From RH-AL1 sp964235705 (GTDB taxonomy: Bacteria; Pseudomonadota; Alphaproteobacteria; Rhizobiales; Beijerinckiaceae): 64,000 nucleotides of DNA. Made by a program: the position numbers and the translations under genes. The stretch's first letter is position 1. Every line of letters starts with the position of its first letter. Shown piece after piece: positions 50,146-58,709 of the stretch. Location of the stretch: assembly GCA_964235705.1 (NCBI GenBank), contig CAXSDP010000014.1, positions 4,683 to 68,682 on the forward strand, in the 5' to 3' direction. The notes under the pieces were generated by a model that saw only the letters and a list, made by a program, of their open reading frames with translations, searched no databases and was not told where the DNA came from.

Positions 50146-51728
50146 TGGTTGGGGGCGGATGCGCCGGGGCCGGCCGGCGCGCCGGCGGCCACGGGCTCGC
50201 CGGTGTCGTCGGTCGGCGGCTTGGCGTCGGCGTCGGCGGGCTGCTTGCCGGCTTGGTCGGTGCGCCGGGGATCGATGTCGAACACGAGGCCCATGCGGTC
50301 GCCGCGCTTGTAGAAAGCGGCGGACTGGTCCTGGACGCGGCGCCAGTCATTGCCCCACGAGGCGACGAAGTCCTGCGGCGACATCCGCCCGGACCGCACC
50401 GCCTTCATGTCCGCCTCGATGTCGTCGTTCGGGTTGATCGGCTCCCAAGCCGGCGTCACCCACTGCGCCCGATAAGGATCGCGGCGCGCGGGCAGCAGAC
50501 CGGCGAGCACGGCGCGCGAGGTGAAGCGGTCCCAGGTGCGATGGCAGATGCCGGGGATGATGGTGTGGTGCTGAAGCTGCTCGGTGAGCCGGCGGAACTC
50601 GACCTTGCCGGCGCGCAGGCTGGAGAAGGTGGCGCCGCGCAGGTCCCCGGTGGCCTGGTCGTAAGTGCAGCCGACGCCGGCGGCCATGGCCTGCAGGTTG
50701 AAGGTCAGGATCGGCTCGACCTGCCCCGCCGAGGTCGGCTGGGCGAACTTGACGTCCTGGCCCGCCCGCAACTCCTTCATCATGCCCGGCTCGAGCGAGG
50801 TCACCATGGCCGCCGGGTTCGCGTAGTCGTAGCCGGCGATGCCGGCCCGCGCCGGGTCGAGCAGCGGCGCCGTGGAGTCGTCGTTGGTGATGAAGCCAGC
50901 GAAGCAGGCCTCGACGCGCGCCTTCACGTTGACGGCGTCGACGAAGTCGGCGAGGTCGCGCGCCGTCATCAGGATCGGCGCGAACCACGGCACGCCGCGG
51001 ACCTGGCCAGGGCGCAGCGCCTTGAACAGGTGGATGACCTCGTCGTCGCCGACGAAGGTCGAAACGCCGGGGCGCATGTTGGCGGTGGTGATCTCGCCGG
51101 GGTGCCAAGGCAGCAGCCACAGCCCCATGCGGCGGTCGAAGTCGCCGAGGCCGACGCCGAGCCGGCTGCGGTCCAAGCCCTCGACCGGGTTCGCGGGATC
51201 GCCGTAGATCCCGTCGCGCCACTGGTCGATGTAGTCCGCCTCGAGCGCCTGGATTTGGAACGGCACCGCGAAGCCGCCGTCGAGCGGACGGTCGATGAAG
51301 CGCAGCACGCACTCGCCGGACTCGACCATGGAGCGTACGGCGAGCGCCTGCATGCCGTAGAAGGTCATCTGGCCGGTCACGTCGGCCTTGCGCTCCCACT
51401 CGCCCCAGAGGGTCTCGAGGCGGCGGTCGTAGCGGTCCGATCCGGTGTCGGGCACCGGCACGATCCCGGTCCCCACCGCGTGCGAGGTGATGATGTCGAG
51501 CATGCGCGCCGCGTAGGGCGTGTTGCGGGCGAGGTCGCGGGAGCGGTCGCGCAGCGGGCGCATCGCGCCCTGCAGCTCGGCGTTGGCCGAGGTCGGCAGG
51601 GCCTTCCACGAAGCTGCGCGCCGCCCGACGGTGGCGCCCTCGTACATGCGCAGCGCGTGTCGCGCCCGGGCCCGCGACAGCTGGGCCTGGGGCGCGAACC
51701 AGCCGATCGCGCGATCGAGGGCGTTCAT
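50142..51728 (-). CDS. Lambda-family portal protein
   Basis: This 528-residue portal is recognised by RARHALRMYEGATVGRRAASWKALPTSANAELQGAMRPLRDRSRDLARNTPYAARMLDIITSHAVGTGIVP and LQAMAAGVGCTYDQATGDLRGATFSSLRAGKVEFRRL. It forms the dodecameric DNA channel of the capsid. It overlaps the small joining gene by one base and the protease by 4 bp. Confidence 0.93.
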   Translation of the reverse strand: MNALDRAIGWFAPQAQLSRARARHALRMYEGATVGRRAASWKALPTSANAELQGAMRPLRDRSRDLARNTPYAARMLDIITSHAVGTGIVPVPDTGSDRYDRRLETLWGEWERKADVTGQMTFYGMQALAVRSMVESGECVLRFIDRPLDGGFAVPFQIQALEADYIDQWRDGIYGDPANPVEGLDRSRLGVGLGDFDRRMGLWLLPWHPGEITTANMRPGVSTFVGDDEVIHLFKALRPGQVRGVPWFAPILMTARDLADFVDAVNVKARVEACFAGFITNDDSTAPLLDPARAGIAGYDYANPAAMVTSLEPGMMKELRAGQDVKFAQPTSAGQVEPILTFNLQAMAAGVGCTYDQATGDLRGATFSSLRAGKVEFRRLTEQLQHHTIIPGICHRTWDRFTSRAVLAGLLPARRDPYRAQWVTPAWEPINPNDDIEADMKAVRSGRMSPQDFVASWGNDWRRVQDQSAAFYKRGDRMGLVFDIDPRRTDQAGKQPADADAKPPTDDTGEPVAAGAPAGPGASAPNQ

Positions 51729-51976
51729 CAGAAGCCCGAGTACCAGCCGTTGTCGCCCCGGGGCGCGAAGCCGCCGCCGGTGCCGCGGTCATGGGCGACC
51801 AGCACGGTCGCGGAGCTCTGCGGCGCGATGCCGAGCGCGCGGCGGATGATGTCGCGGACCCGCAGCATCTCGTCGAGCGAGCGGAAGGTCGAGCTCTTTC
51901 CCTCGTAGGACACGGAGGTGACGCCAGCGGCGATCGCGTTCTCGATTGCGTCGAGCTGGGCTTGAGAGAAGGCCAT
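51728..51976 (-). CDS. gpW-like head-tail joining protein
   Basis: This 82-residue protein reads FSQAQLDAIENAIAAGVTSVSYEGKSSTFRSLDEMLRVRDIIRRALG, the typical small protein between GpA terminase and lambda portal. The ATGA overlap with the terminase stop (51974-51978) fixes the start. It links head and connector. Confidence 0.85.
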   Translation of the reverse strand: MAFSQAQLDAIENAIAAGVTSVSYEGKSSTFRSLDEMLRVRDIIRRALGIAPQSSATVLVAHDRGTGGGFAPRGDNGWYSGF

Positions 51977-54021
51977 CAGGATCTCCCGCGCTGCATCCAA
52001 CCGCCCCCGGGTGAGCCGGGGCGGAAGTTGGAGTGCTGGCGCTCAGGGTCGGGTTGGAGCCAGCTCGTCGCCGGCGGCGATACGGGTGGCGAGGGCGGCG
52101 GGGCGGCCGGCTGCGGTGGGGTCGGGTCGCTCGCCGCCGGCATGCTGCCGGTGGCCACGAACAGCGCGTTCTTGGCTTGCAGGCCGCACACGGCCGCGTA
52201 GGCGTAGACGAAGCAGACGCCGGCCTCGCGGGCCTTGTCCTTCGGCTTCTCCCATTCGGTGAAGCCCTGCCGACGGACGACGAGCCGCTCGCCGGTCATC
52301 TGCTCGAAGAAGTCCTCGTCAATCTTCCGCGAGCCGGCGGCGCCGTCCTGCGGGAAGTGCACGTAGCGCACGCCGACCTTCTCGATGGCCAAGCTGCCGT
52401 AGACGAAGTCGCGCGCGGCGTTGCCGCCGATCAGGTAGAAGACGTTGCCAAGTTTGTTGGTCGGCTCGCGCGGCCAAACCTTCGAGCGGCGGCCCATCGT
52501 CTCCGAACGACCCTTGATCGCCCAGATGCGCCGGCCGCGCCGCTCGTTGGCGAAGGCATAGGTCTCGGCGGTGTGGTGGCCGCCGGAGTCGATGCAGGTC
52601 GCCTGGATCGCCAGCGTCTTGCCGTCCGTCCGCGTGAAGCCGCGCAGCAGCAGCCGGTCGAGCGCGTGCCAGACCTCCGGCTGCGCGGGATCGCCGGGCA
52701 GCACGAAGTGGCCGACCAGCGCGCATTCGAGGCCGCGACCCCAGGCCCAGACGCCGGCCTCGAGGCGCGCCTTGACGCCGGACTGGACGTCGACGCCGAC
52801 CGTCAGGAACTCGGCCCAGGCCGGCACCTCGGCCCCGTAGACCTCGCCTCGGGCGAGGAACTTGGAAGCTTTGACCTCCTGGCCGTATCGCGCCTTGTAG
52901 GGGCGTCCGAGCCGCAGGTTGACGAAGGGCTGCACGAGCGAGGCCGGGTCGTCCTGCGCCTCCAGCCACTCCTGGACGATGATCGGCCAGGCCGCGTTCG
53001 GGTTCAGCGACATGCCGGTCCAGAGGTGGAAGCCGACGTGACCCGACGTTCGCGCCATGGCGGTGGCGCGCCACTCGCCGCGCGCGTCCATCCAGGCCTT
53101 GTGGCTCTCATCGATGATGCAGCCGCAGGTGCCGACGTACCAGACCTTCAGCAGGCGGCCGTCCGCGTCGAGGTCCCACTTCAGCCCGTGCGCGGTGTCC
53201 TTGCCGCCCCAGTCAAGGTACTGCCAGCCGTCGAGCCGGCCGGCGGCCTCGGAGCATTGCGGGCACGGCACGAAGTAGCGCCGCTGGTCGCTCTGCAGCC
53301 AGAGCTTCCAGATCCGCGACGTTTCCTGGAGCAGCGGGGTGGACCCCCTGACCTGCTTCCGGTTCCAGAACGTCTCGCCACGGGTCCAGAACAGCTTGAG
53401 CTTGTCGCCTTGCGTCTTCGCCCCCGGCGTCCAGCCGTCGCCGTCGACCTCGTCGGCAAACAGGAAGCGCGCCGAGTAGCGGCGGAACGCGTCGTCCGAC
53501 GCCGCGCCGACGATGCGCACGGAGGCGCCGTTGGCGAGCTGGTAGAAGGTCGCCTTGTCCTGTTTCTCGCCCTTGCGCACCGGTCGGAGCAGGCCGGCGA
53601 GCACCGGCGTTTCGCGCAGCATCGGCGCGATCTCGCTGCCGCCGAAGTCCTCGGCGTCGGGGATCGTCGGCTGCGCCAGGCAGCACAGCGTCGGGTCCTG
53701 GTGGAGGTGGTAGGCGGTGGCGAGCGTGGCGCAGCGCGTGTAGCCGACGCGCGCCGCTTTGAGCACGGTGACGAGCGGGACGTGCGGGTCGCACATCGCA
53801 TCGAGCAGGCCGCGCTGGTAGCCGTACAGCGTGACAGGACCGCACTCGGCCCCCGTCCCCTTAGGGATCCAGCCGTGGCGCTCCGCCCACTCCGACCCGG
53901 ACAGGTGCGGCTTGAAGACGAGCGCCGCGTCAATCTGGGCGGTGAAGGCGCCTTGGAGCTCGGCTAGGCCGCAGGCGTAGTCCCCCCTACGGTGCCGGCT
54001 GATCCTCTGCGTCGCCGTCAT
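51976..54021 (-). CDS. Phage terminase large subunit, GpA family
   Basis: This 681-residue GpA-type terminase has an N-terminal ATPase with VTVLKAARVGYTRC (P-loop) and RFLFADEVDGDGW (Walker B). A nuclease/PD region follows: LTVGVDVQSGVKARLEAGVWAWG, CIDSGGHHTAETYAF, and NVFYLIGGNAARDFVYG. It packages DNA into proheads. It overlaps the small terminase gene by 35 bp. Confidence 0.94.
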   Translation of the reverse strand: MTATQRISRHRRGDYACGLAELQGAFTAQIDAALVFKPHLSGSEWAERHGWIPKGTGAECGPVTLYGYQRGLLDAMCDPHVPLVTVLKAARVGYTRCATLATAYHLHQDPTLCCLAQPTIPDAEDFGGSEIAPMLRETPVLAGLLRPVRKGEKQDKATFYQLANGASVRIVGAASDDAFRRYSARFLFADEVDGDGWTPGAKTQGDKLKLFWTRGETFWNRKQVRGSTPLLQETSRIWKLWLQSDQRRYFVPCPQCSEAAGRLDGWQYLDWGGKDTAHGLKWDLDADGRLLKVWYVGTCGCIIDESHKAWMDARGEWRATAMARTSGHVGFHLWTGMSLNPNAAWPIIVQEWLEAQDDPASLVQPFVNLRLGRPYKARYGQEVKASKFLARGEVYGAEVPAWAEFLTVGVDVQSGVKARLEAGVWAWGRGLECALVGHFVLPGDPAQPEVWHALDRLLLRGFTRTDGKTLAIQATCIDSGGHHTAETYAFANERRGRRIWAIKGRSETMGRRSKVWPREPTNKLGNVFYLIGGNAARDFVYGSLAIEKVGVRYVHFPQDGAAGSRKIDEDFFEQMTGERLVVRRQGFTEWEKPKDKAREAGVCFVYAYAAVCGLQAKNALFVATGSMPAASDPTPPQPAAPPPSPPVSPPATSWLQPDPERQHSNFRPGSPGGGWMQRGRS

Positions 54022-54580
54022 CGGTGCGGCCTCGTGCGTTGCCCCATCGAAGCTCGAGCTCGCTCTTGGCCGTCGCGAAGGCGCGGTTCAGTTCGAGGTG
54101 GACCATCGTCTCGATCTCGGGGGCGCTGGTGATCGTCGTCGCGCGCCCGGCCACCTTGGAGGCGGCGTTCGACAACCCAGTCTTCAGCACTTGGCAGAAC
54201 GCGGCGACCGCCGCCTCGGCGTCGTGTCGGGACACGACGTGCCGGAGCGCCTCGTCGGCGGCGATCTCGGCGGTGATGGCGTTGGCGACGGCGCGGCGCC
54301 GGTCGGCCTCGTCCTTCGTGATCTGGCCGCTCTCGTCCTGGTAGCCAGAGACCGCGTCCTCGACGGCGGTCTGAAGCCGCCAGTTGCTGACGTCCGCGAC
54401 GGAGATCTGCCACTCGACGCCACGGTCACGATCGGCGCGGGCCACCACCGGGCAGCCCTGGTCGAGCCACTTCGCCAGCGTGTTCCGGTGCACCTCGAGG
54501 ATCGCGGCCGCTTGGACGAGGCTGAAGGTCTTCCTGGCGGCGGGGGCACCGTCCGAGGGGGATGCTGACGCTGCCTCCAT
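53987..54580 (-). CDS. Terminase small subunit (Nu1-like)
   Basis: This 197-residue protein has an N-terminal winged HTH FSLVQAAAILEVHRNTLAKWLDQGCPVVARADRDRGVEWQISVADVSNW, the Nu1 pattern, and a helical C-terminal part that binds the large subunit. ATG 54580 has a GAGGAA site; a TTG six bases upstream is less likely. It is the first gene of the late structural block, behind twin palindromes. Confidence 0.85.
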   Translation of the reverse strand: MEAASASPSDGAPAARKTFSLVQAAAILEVHRNTLAKWLDQGCPVVARADRDRGVEWQISVADVSNWRLQTAVEDAVSGYQDESGQITKDEADRRRAVANAITAEIAADEALRHVVSRHDAEAAVAAFCQVLKTGLSNAASKVAGRATTITSAPEIETMVHLELNRAFATAKSELELRWGNARGRTDDGDAEDQPAP

Positions 54581-54670
54581 TTTCAAAATTCCTCAGCCGG
54601 TAGTCAGCCGCGGTGGGGCGTTCCCCGTACCCGGGGGAGCCTGGGGAAGGACCCTGGATTTCACCCGATT

Positions 54671-54705
54671 GTTGCCCACCTGCAACATTGTTGCACAAAG
54701 GCAAC
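54671..54705 (-). promoter_or_regulatory. Tandem palindromes GTTGC-N6-GCAAC upstream of terminase gene
   Basis: Two 16-bp palindromes, 54671-54686 and 54690-54705, share arms GTTGC/GCAAC with 6-bp spacers and centres 19 bp apart. They lie between the methyltransferase and terminase genes in an otherwise non-coding, less GC-rich gap. They look like operators for a dimeric regulator of late genes. Confidence 0.55.
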
Positions 54706-54722
54706 GATCAATCGAACGGCGA

Positions 54723-55541
54723 TCAGGCGGCCTCGCTGGCGCCCCTCGGCGCCTCGATTGGCAATGCGGGGGCCAGCATCGCGACTAGGCCCGTGTGGGC
54801 CTCCCAGCGCCGCACCGCGACGTCGACGTAGACCGGGTCGATTTCGATCGCGTGGCAGCGCCGGCCGATCGTCTCGGCGGCGATGATGGTCGTGCCCGAG
54901 CCCACGAAGGGGTCGTAGACCGCGTCACCAGGTCGGCTGTGGTTCTCCATCGGCCGCTGCATGGCGAGCAGCGGCTTCTGCGTGCCGTGACCAGTCTCGG
55001 ATCGTCGGTGTGGGATCTGCCACACCGTCACCTGTTTGCGGTCGCCGGTCCACCGTGCGGTGCGCCCGCGCCGGACCGCGTACCAGCACGGCTCGTGACG
55101 CCAATGGTAGGCGCCGCGCGAGATGATGAGACGACCCTTGTCCCAGATGATTTGCGAGCGGATCAGGAAGCGACACGCCTCCAGGCCGGCGCGCACGACG
55201 TGCCCGTTCAAAGCACCGTGCCAGACGTAGGCGACATCGCCGGGGAACAACGCCCAGGCGGCGCGCCAGTCGGCGGTGTCGTCGTTGGCGACCTTGCCGA
55301 TCGCGCCGACGACCTTACGCCGTCCGCTCGCAGCGTCGACGATCTTCGCGCGCCAAGCCGGATCGTAGTTCACGCCGTAGGGTGGGTCGGTCACCATCAG
55401 GTGAGGCACGGCGCCGGCGAGTGCCAGCGCCACGATCGCGGGATCGGTGGCGTCGCCGCACACGAGGCGATGGTCACCGAGCAGCCAGACGTCGCCTGGC
55501 CGCGTCACCGGCTGAGCCGGAGCAGTCTCGATTTGTTGCAT
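54723..55541 (-). CDS. DNA N6-adenine/N4-cytosine methyltransferase (orphan, phage)
   Basis: This 272-residue beta-class methyltransferase has motif IV DPPY at residues 52-55 and motif I DPFVGSGTTIIAAE near residue 214. The FxGxG block comes after the catalytic motif, as in the beta/gamma order. No endonuclease partner is adjacent, so it is an orphan enzyme that may protect the phage DNA. It is placed just before the terminase genes. Confidence 0.88.
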   Translation of the reverse strand: MQQIETAPAQPVTRPGDVWLLGDHRLVCGDATDPAIVALALAGAVPHLMVTDPPYGVNYDPAWRAKIVDAASGRRKVVGAIGKVANDDTADWRAAWALFPGDVAYVWHGALNGHVVRAGLEACRFLIRSQIIWDKGRLIISRGAYHWRHEPCWYAVRRGRTARWTGDRKQVTVWQIPHRRSETGHGTQKPLLAMQRPMENHSRPGDAVYDPFVGSGTTIIAAETIGRRCHAIEIDPVYVDVAVRRWEAHTGLVAMLAPALPIEAPRGASEAA

Positions 55542-55746
55542 GATTTGGGGCTACATGGCCCCGCCGCGAGCGGCGACGGGGGTGACCGAAGTTCGGCCGG
55601 GCCTAGGTCATGCGAGGTCCTAACTCGCGCTCCGGGTGTGCAACCACCCGAGCCCCCGCCACCTGGGGCAACGGCAACTCGGCCGTCGCCACCTGGGACG
55701 AGGATCAATCTATGCGATCCCGCCGCTCTTGGCGAGATCATCCGCC

Positions 55747-55974
55747 TCACGGCGAAAGGTGGTCCTGCTGGTTCAACTCGACATCGAGGTTGGGCAGGTT
55801 GCCGAGGTCGCAGCCGGAATTGGCGGGGAAGCGGATCTTCAGCTCCATGCCCGCCGCGAGCCGCGGCAAGCCAACCACCTCGCTGAGCGCAGCGGTCAGC
55901 AGGCACTTGAGCTGGTGGTTCGCGCCAATCGATCGGATCTCGTCGGCCTCCGTCGTCGAGCTGCTGCTCATCAC
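55747..55974 (-). CDS. Hypothetical small protein, 75 aa
   Basis: The start overlaps the previous gene's stop by 4 bp. The sequence has HQLKCLLTAALSEVVGLPRLAAGMELKIRFPANSGCDLGNLPNLD, without a known domain. It is the last of the small-gene chain before the methyltransferase. A 205-bp gap to that gene holds nothing I recognise. Confidence 0.5.
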   Translation of the reverse strand: MMSSSSTTEADEIRSIGANHQLKCLLTAALSEVVGLPRLAAGMELKIRFPANSGCDLGNLPNLDVELNQQDHLSP

Positions 55975-56186
55975 AGGCCTTCGTCCTCGTCGATGTCCGG
56001 CGCGTTGCAGGGCGAGGGCTCCTGCCGCCAGTCGCCGGTGGCGAAGACGATCAGGTCATCCGGCCCGATCTCGCGTCGCGCGCGCCGGTCGCACCACCGA
56101 TGGATGAAGTCGGGCCGGCCCCAGACCTTCACAGCGGCCTGGTAGCGGTCGTCGCGGAAGCCGACGAAGTGAACGCAGGCCGGCAT
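55971..56186 (-). CDS. Hypothetical phage protein, 71 aa
   Basis: The sequence PACVHFVGFRDDRYQAAVKVWGRPDFIHRWCDRRARREIGPDDLIVFATGD is a compact, well-formed domain often seen as a small phage protein. The start at 56186 is preferred, with 56204 possible. It is coupled to the next gene by ATGA. Confidence 0.6.
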   Translation of the reverse strand: MPACVHFVGFRDDRYQAAVKVWGRPDFIHRWCDRRARREIGPDDLIVFATGDWRQEPSPCNAPDIDEDEGL

Positions 56187-56214
56187 GGTCGCCTGAGCAT
56201 GCATCGTCGATGGC

Positions 56215-56466
56215 CTATGGCGCATCGGCCGAAGCCGCATCCGGAAGGCGGTAGCAGAGGTAGTCCTTGGTCAGGACGAACGTGATGTCGTGCTCCTTGA
56301 GCCACGAGAACAGCTCGCATTCCAGCTTCAGGCCGCTCTCGTATCGCGAGACGCCAACCAGCTCGTACACCGCCTCGGTGATGGCCTTGCGAACGCAATC
56401 GGCGCTCAAGGTGCCGGTATACCGCGTCTCGTGCGTCTCGACCCTGTCGAACTGACCATCCGTCAC
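56215..56466 (-). CDS. Hypothetical protein, 83 aa
   Basis: This acidic protein reads CVRKAITEAVYELVGVSRYESGLKLECELFSWLKEHDITFVLTKDYLCYRLP, a well-structured alternation of helices and strands. It overlaps the upstream gene by 4 bp. No function can be assigned. Confidence 0.6.
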   Translation of the reverse strand: MTDGQFDRVETHETRYTGTLSADCVRKAITEAVYELVGVSRYESGLKLECELFSWLKEHDITFVLTKDYLCYRLPDAASADAP

Positions 56467-56789
56467 GTTGGCTGCCCCTTCTTCTTCAGGTCCGAGCGCC
56501 AGAAGCGGTTCGAGCCTGGGATGCCGTACTCGCGCCAGATATCGTCGCCGAGGTCCGCGCGAAGGCGCTTCAGGTCGACGAGGCCGACATCGGTGATCTG
56601 CCGGCTGACGAAGCTGTGCTCGCCCTGGGCGAACTCGAGTCCGCGCCGGTCCAGCTCGGCCTCGATCGCCTGGAGCTTGTCCTTGGTTCGCAGCTTCGCG
56701 AACGTGTGGCCACGGTGCTCGTCGGCGAGCTGGGCATCGGTCATGTCGGCGACCGATGTCGGCGCCTTGGCGACCTTCAAGGCGCTCAA
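56463..56789 (-). CDS. Hypothetical protein, 108 aa
   Basis: The N-terminal part is helical and charged (TDAQLADEHRGHTFAKLRTKDKLQAIEAELDRRG), and the C-terminal part has YGIPGSNRFWRSDLKKK. It is coupled by 4-bp overlaps on both sides. No family recognised. Confidence 0.55.
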   Translation of the reverse strand: MSALKVAKAPTSVADMTDAQLADEHRGHTFAKLRTKDKLQAIEAELDRRGLEFAQGEHSFVSRQITDVGLVDLKRLRADLGDDIWREYGIPGSNRFWRSDLKKKGQPT

Positions 56790-57037
56790 GGTCCCTGCTC
56801 GCCCACGATGTGGCTCAAGGTCGGGAAGACGAAACCGGCAGGCGGCCGCGACGAGCCGGTGCTGATCGGACGAACCGAGTAGCCGGTGAGGAACAGGCGG
56901 TAGCGGATGAGATCCACCTCGGTCAGGAAGCTGGGCGTCATGTCAATCCCGAGCTGGTCGGCGATCGCCTCGGCCAGGAACACGGTTTGCTTCTCAACCA
57001 TCTTAATGCACCCTGAGTTGGGAGAAGCGATGCTCAT
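56786..57037 (-). CDS. Hypothetical protein, 83 aa
   Basis: The sequence VEKQTVFLAEAIADQLGIDMTPSFLTEVDLIRYRLFLTGYSVRP suggests a small helical domain. Starts at 57037 or 57001 are both possible. It lies in the coupled small-gene chain. Confidence 0.5.
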   Translation of the reverse strand: MSIASPNSGCIKMVEKQTVFLAEAIADQLGIDMTPSFLTEVDLIRYRLFLTGYSVRPISTGSSRPPAGFVFPTLSHIVGEQGP

Positions 57038-57055
57038 CGGCCTTCGGGCCGATGG

Positions 57056-57193
57056 TCAGGAACGCAGCGCAAGGTCGACCACGGCGAGGGTGGCCAGTAG
57101 CACGATGGCTAGGCCGATCAGTGCGAGCGCCATCGTCATCGGATCGATGACGATGGTGACGGGCATCGCGTCCAGCATCTCGTCAGGCACCAT
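57056..57193 (-). CDS. Very small single-pass membrane protein, 45 aa
   Basis: The ATG at 57193 overlaps the upstream stop (ATGA). The sequence has MALALIGLAIVLLATLAVVDLAL, one clear transmembrane helix, after a short polar start. The stop is at 57056. Coupling and hydrophobicity support translation. Role unknown. Confidence 0.55.
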   Translation of the reverse strand: MVPDEMLDAMPVTIVIDPMTMALALIGLAIVLLATLAVVDLALRS

Positions 57194-57408
57194 CAGGTCC
57201 TCACCGTACCGTCGTTCTCTCGAGCGCCACCCCAGGCCTTCCCAGCTGCACGGGTCAGGTCGCGGCGCTCCCGCAGCAGAGAGCGATAGAACCGCGCGTC
57301 GGCGAGGCTGACGACTTGGCCGGGACGAGCCGCGACCAGCTTGCGGTCCATGTTGACGATCACCTGCAGCAGCTGCGGCAGGCGCTCGAACTGAGCAGAC
57401 GTCAGCAT
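57193..57408 (-). CDS. Hypothetical protein, 71 aa
   Basis: The sequence TSAQFERLPQLLQVIVNMDRKLVAARPGQVVSLADARFYRSLLRERRDLTRAAGK is helical and basic. It is coupled to the membrane peptide gene downstream by ATGA. No family recognised. Confidence 0.55.
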   Translation of the reverse strand: MLTSAQFERLPQLLQVIVNMDRKLVAARPGQVVSLADARFYRSLLRERRDLTRAAGKAWGGARENDGTVRT

Positions 57409-57409
57409 G

Positions 57410-57595
57410 TCAGCGCCTCTCGTCGACGAGCTTCGGGCCGCCGTTTTGCTCGGCGGCCGGCTGCACGGTGCGGATCGCCACGGCAGCGGATGGCGCGAGG
57501 CGGTGCGGCAGCCGGATCGGGCGTGCCGACCGCGCGGGGTACGGATTGACCTCGTCGACGAGGACGACCGCGCGGGTATATCGGTCAGCGATCAC
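57410..57595 (-). CDS. Hypothetical protein, 61 aa
   Basis: This small basic protein (RYTRAVVLVDEVNPYPARSARPIRL) overlaps the upstream membrane-protein gene and ends 2 bp before the next start. Its main support is the gapless packing of the chain. Confidence 0.45.
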   Translation of the reverse strand: MIADRYTRAVVLVDEVNPYPARSARPIRLPHRLAPSAAVAIRTVQPAAEQNGGPKLVDERR

Positions 57596-57815
57596 GCGCG
57601 TTCGTCTCGGCTGGCTTGAAGTCGCCGTCGGCGTCGAGGTGCACGGGCGGCCATCCGGCTCGCCGGATGTTCGCGGACCTGATGAGCCGGTTCGGCAGGC
57701 GAACGAAAAGACCGCTGAGCAGCTGGGCGACCACCACCAGCGCCCAGAACATGAGCCAGAAGGCGAGCCACCAGTGCACGGTCGCCCACGTCCAAAAGCT
57801 TGACGTCATCATCAC
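57585..57815 (-). CDS. Small Trp-rich membrane protein, 76 aa
   Basis: The sequence SSFWTWATVHWWLAFWLMFWALVVVAQLLSGLF is one long aromatic transmembrane region, followed by a polar tail with HLDADGDF. It starts within the last codon of the recombinase gene. It could be a holin-like or superinfection-exclusion peptide; unproven. Confidence 0.6.
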   Translation of the reverse strand: MMMTSSFWTWATVHWWLAFWLMFWALVVVAQLLSGLFVRLPNRLIRSANIRRAGWPPVHLDADGDFKPAETNARDR

Positions 57816-58672
57816 CCCTTCACGATGGCTTTGTGCTTGCCCCGTTTGAGGACGTGCGTTTCCGCACCCTGCCAGCGGAACAGGTACTCGACGGCACCGC
57901 GGTACTTCGGGTTATCGAGGATGTAGCCGACCTGGCTTGGGCGCCATTGGCCGCCGCGCTTGGTCGGCACCTTCTCGGCGTTCAGCGCGTCGGCGATCGC
58001 CTGAAGCGTCGCGCCGCCCTTCCGCAACTCGAAGATGCTTTCGACTGTTTTCGAGTGACGCTCGTCGATGACGAGCCCACCCTCGCGGTCGCGGCTGTAG
58101 CCAAGCGGCGCCGAGCCGCCGGCAAATCCACCCTTCGTTGCTTTCTCGCGGCGCCCACCGTGCGTCCGCTCGGTGATAGCTTGTCGTTCCTGCTCGGCCA
58201 TGCCGGCGAGCACCGCGAAAACCGTGCGCCCCATCGGGGTCGCCGTGTCGATCGGCTCCGAGACGGAGCGGATGACGACGCCATAGCGCTCGGACAGGTC
58301 GTTCACCGCCGTCACGGCGTAGACGATCTGGCGCGCGAGGCGATCGAACTTGTAGACCAGGAGCACCGCGAAGGCCTGCGCCTCCGCGAGTTCGAGGATG
58401 CGCGCGAACCCGGGGCGTTCCGCCGGCTTGGTCGCGCCGGACACGCCGGGGTCGGCGATCACGTCGACGAGCTTATAGCCCTGCGACTCCGCGAAGGCGC
58501 GGACCGCGCGCTGCTGGCTCTCGAGGCCCTGGCCGTGTTGCGCCTGCTCTTCCGTCGAGACCCGGATGTAGGCTGCGGCCTTGGTGGCGATCTCGGCCTT
58601 GGCCTCGCTGGCCTCGCCGCTCCGCTTTTTCAGCCGCGCGACGCGCTTTGAAGCGAGCATCGCGCAACCCAT
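57812..58672 (-). CDS. Serine recombinase/resolvase-family protein
   Basis: This 286-residue enzyme has its catalytic Ser39 in AYIRVSTEEQAQHG. The conserved Arg region is LLVYKFDRLARQ, and MAEQERQAITERT starts the long E-helix. A short recombinase domain follows (GGSAPLGYSRDREGGLVIDERHS, LNAEKVPTKRGGQWRPSQVGYILDNPKYRG). The protein ends shortly after, without the zinc ribbon and coiled coil of 450-550-residue large serine integrases. It could be a phage integrase of small type, a resolvase or an invertase. A 30-bp palindrome lies 38 bp upstream of its start. Confidence 0.88.
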   Translation of the reverse strand: MGCAMLASKRVARLKKRSGEASEAKAEIATKAAAYIRVSTEEQAQHGQGLESQQRAVRAFAESQGYKLVDVIADPGVSGATKPAERPGFARILELAEAQAFAVLLVYKFDRLARQIVYAVTAVNDLSERYGVVIRSVSEPIDTATPMGRTVFAVLAGMAEQERQAITERTHGGRREKATKGGFAGGSAPLGYSRDREGGLVIDERHSKTVESIFELRKGGATLQAIADALNAEKVPTKRGGQWRPSQVGYILDNPKYRGAVEYLFRWQGAETHVLKRGKHKAIVKG

Positions 58673-58709
58673 TGTTATTGTTTGTTTTTCTTACTTAGAC
58701 GCTGTTCGT

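Noticed and set aside
48301..50313. Plus-strand 670-residue frame opposite the protease-capsid gene
   Set aside because: Antisense reading with Val/Asp/Gly runs caused by the acidic repeats; no protein-like features.
57812..58672. Large serine integrase of phiC31 type
   Set aside because: The protein has only 286 residues and lacks the zinc-ribbon and coiled-coil regions, so only a generic serine recombinase call is supported.
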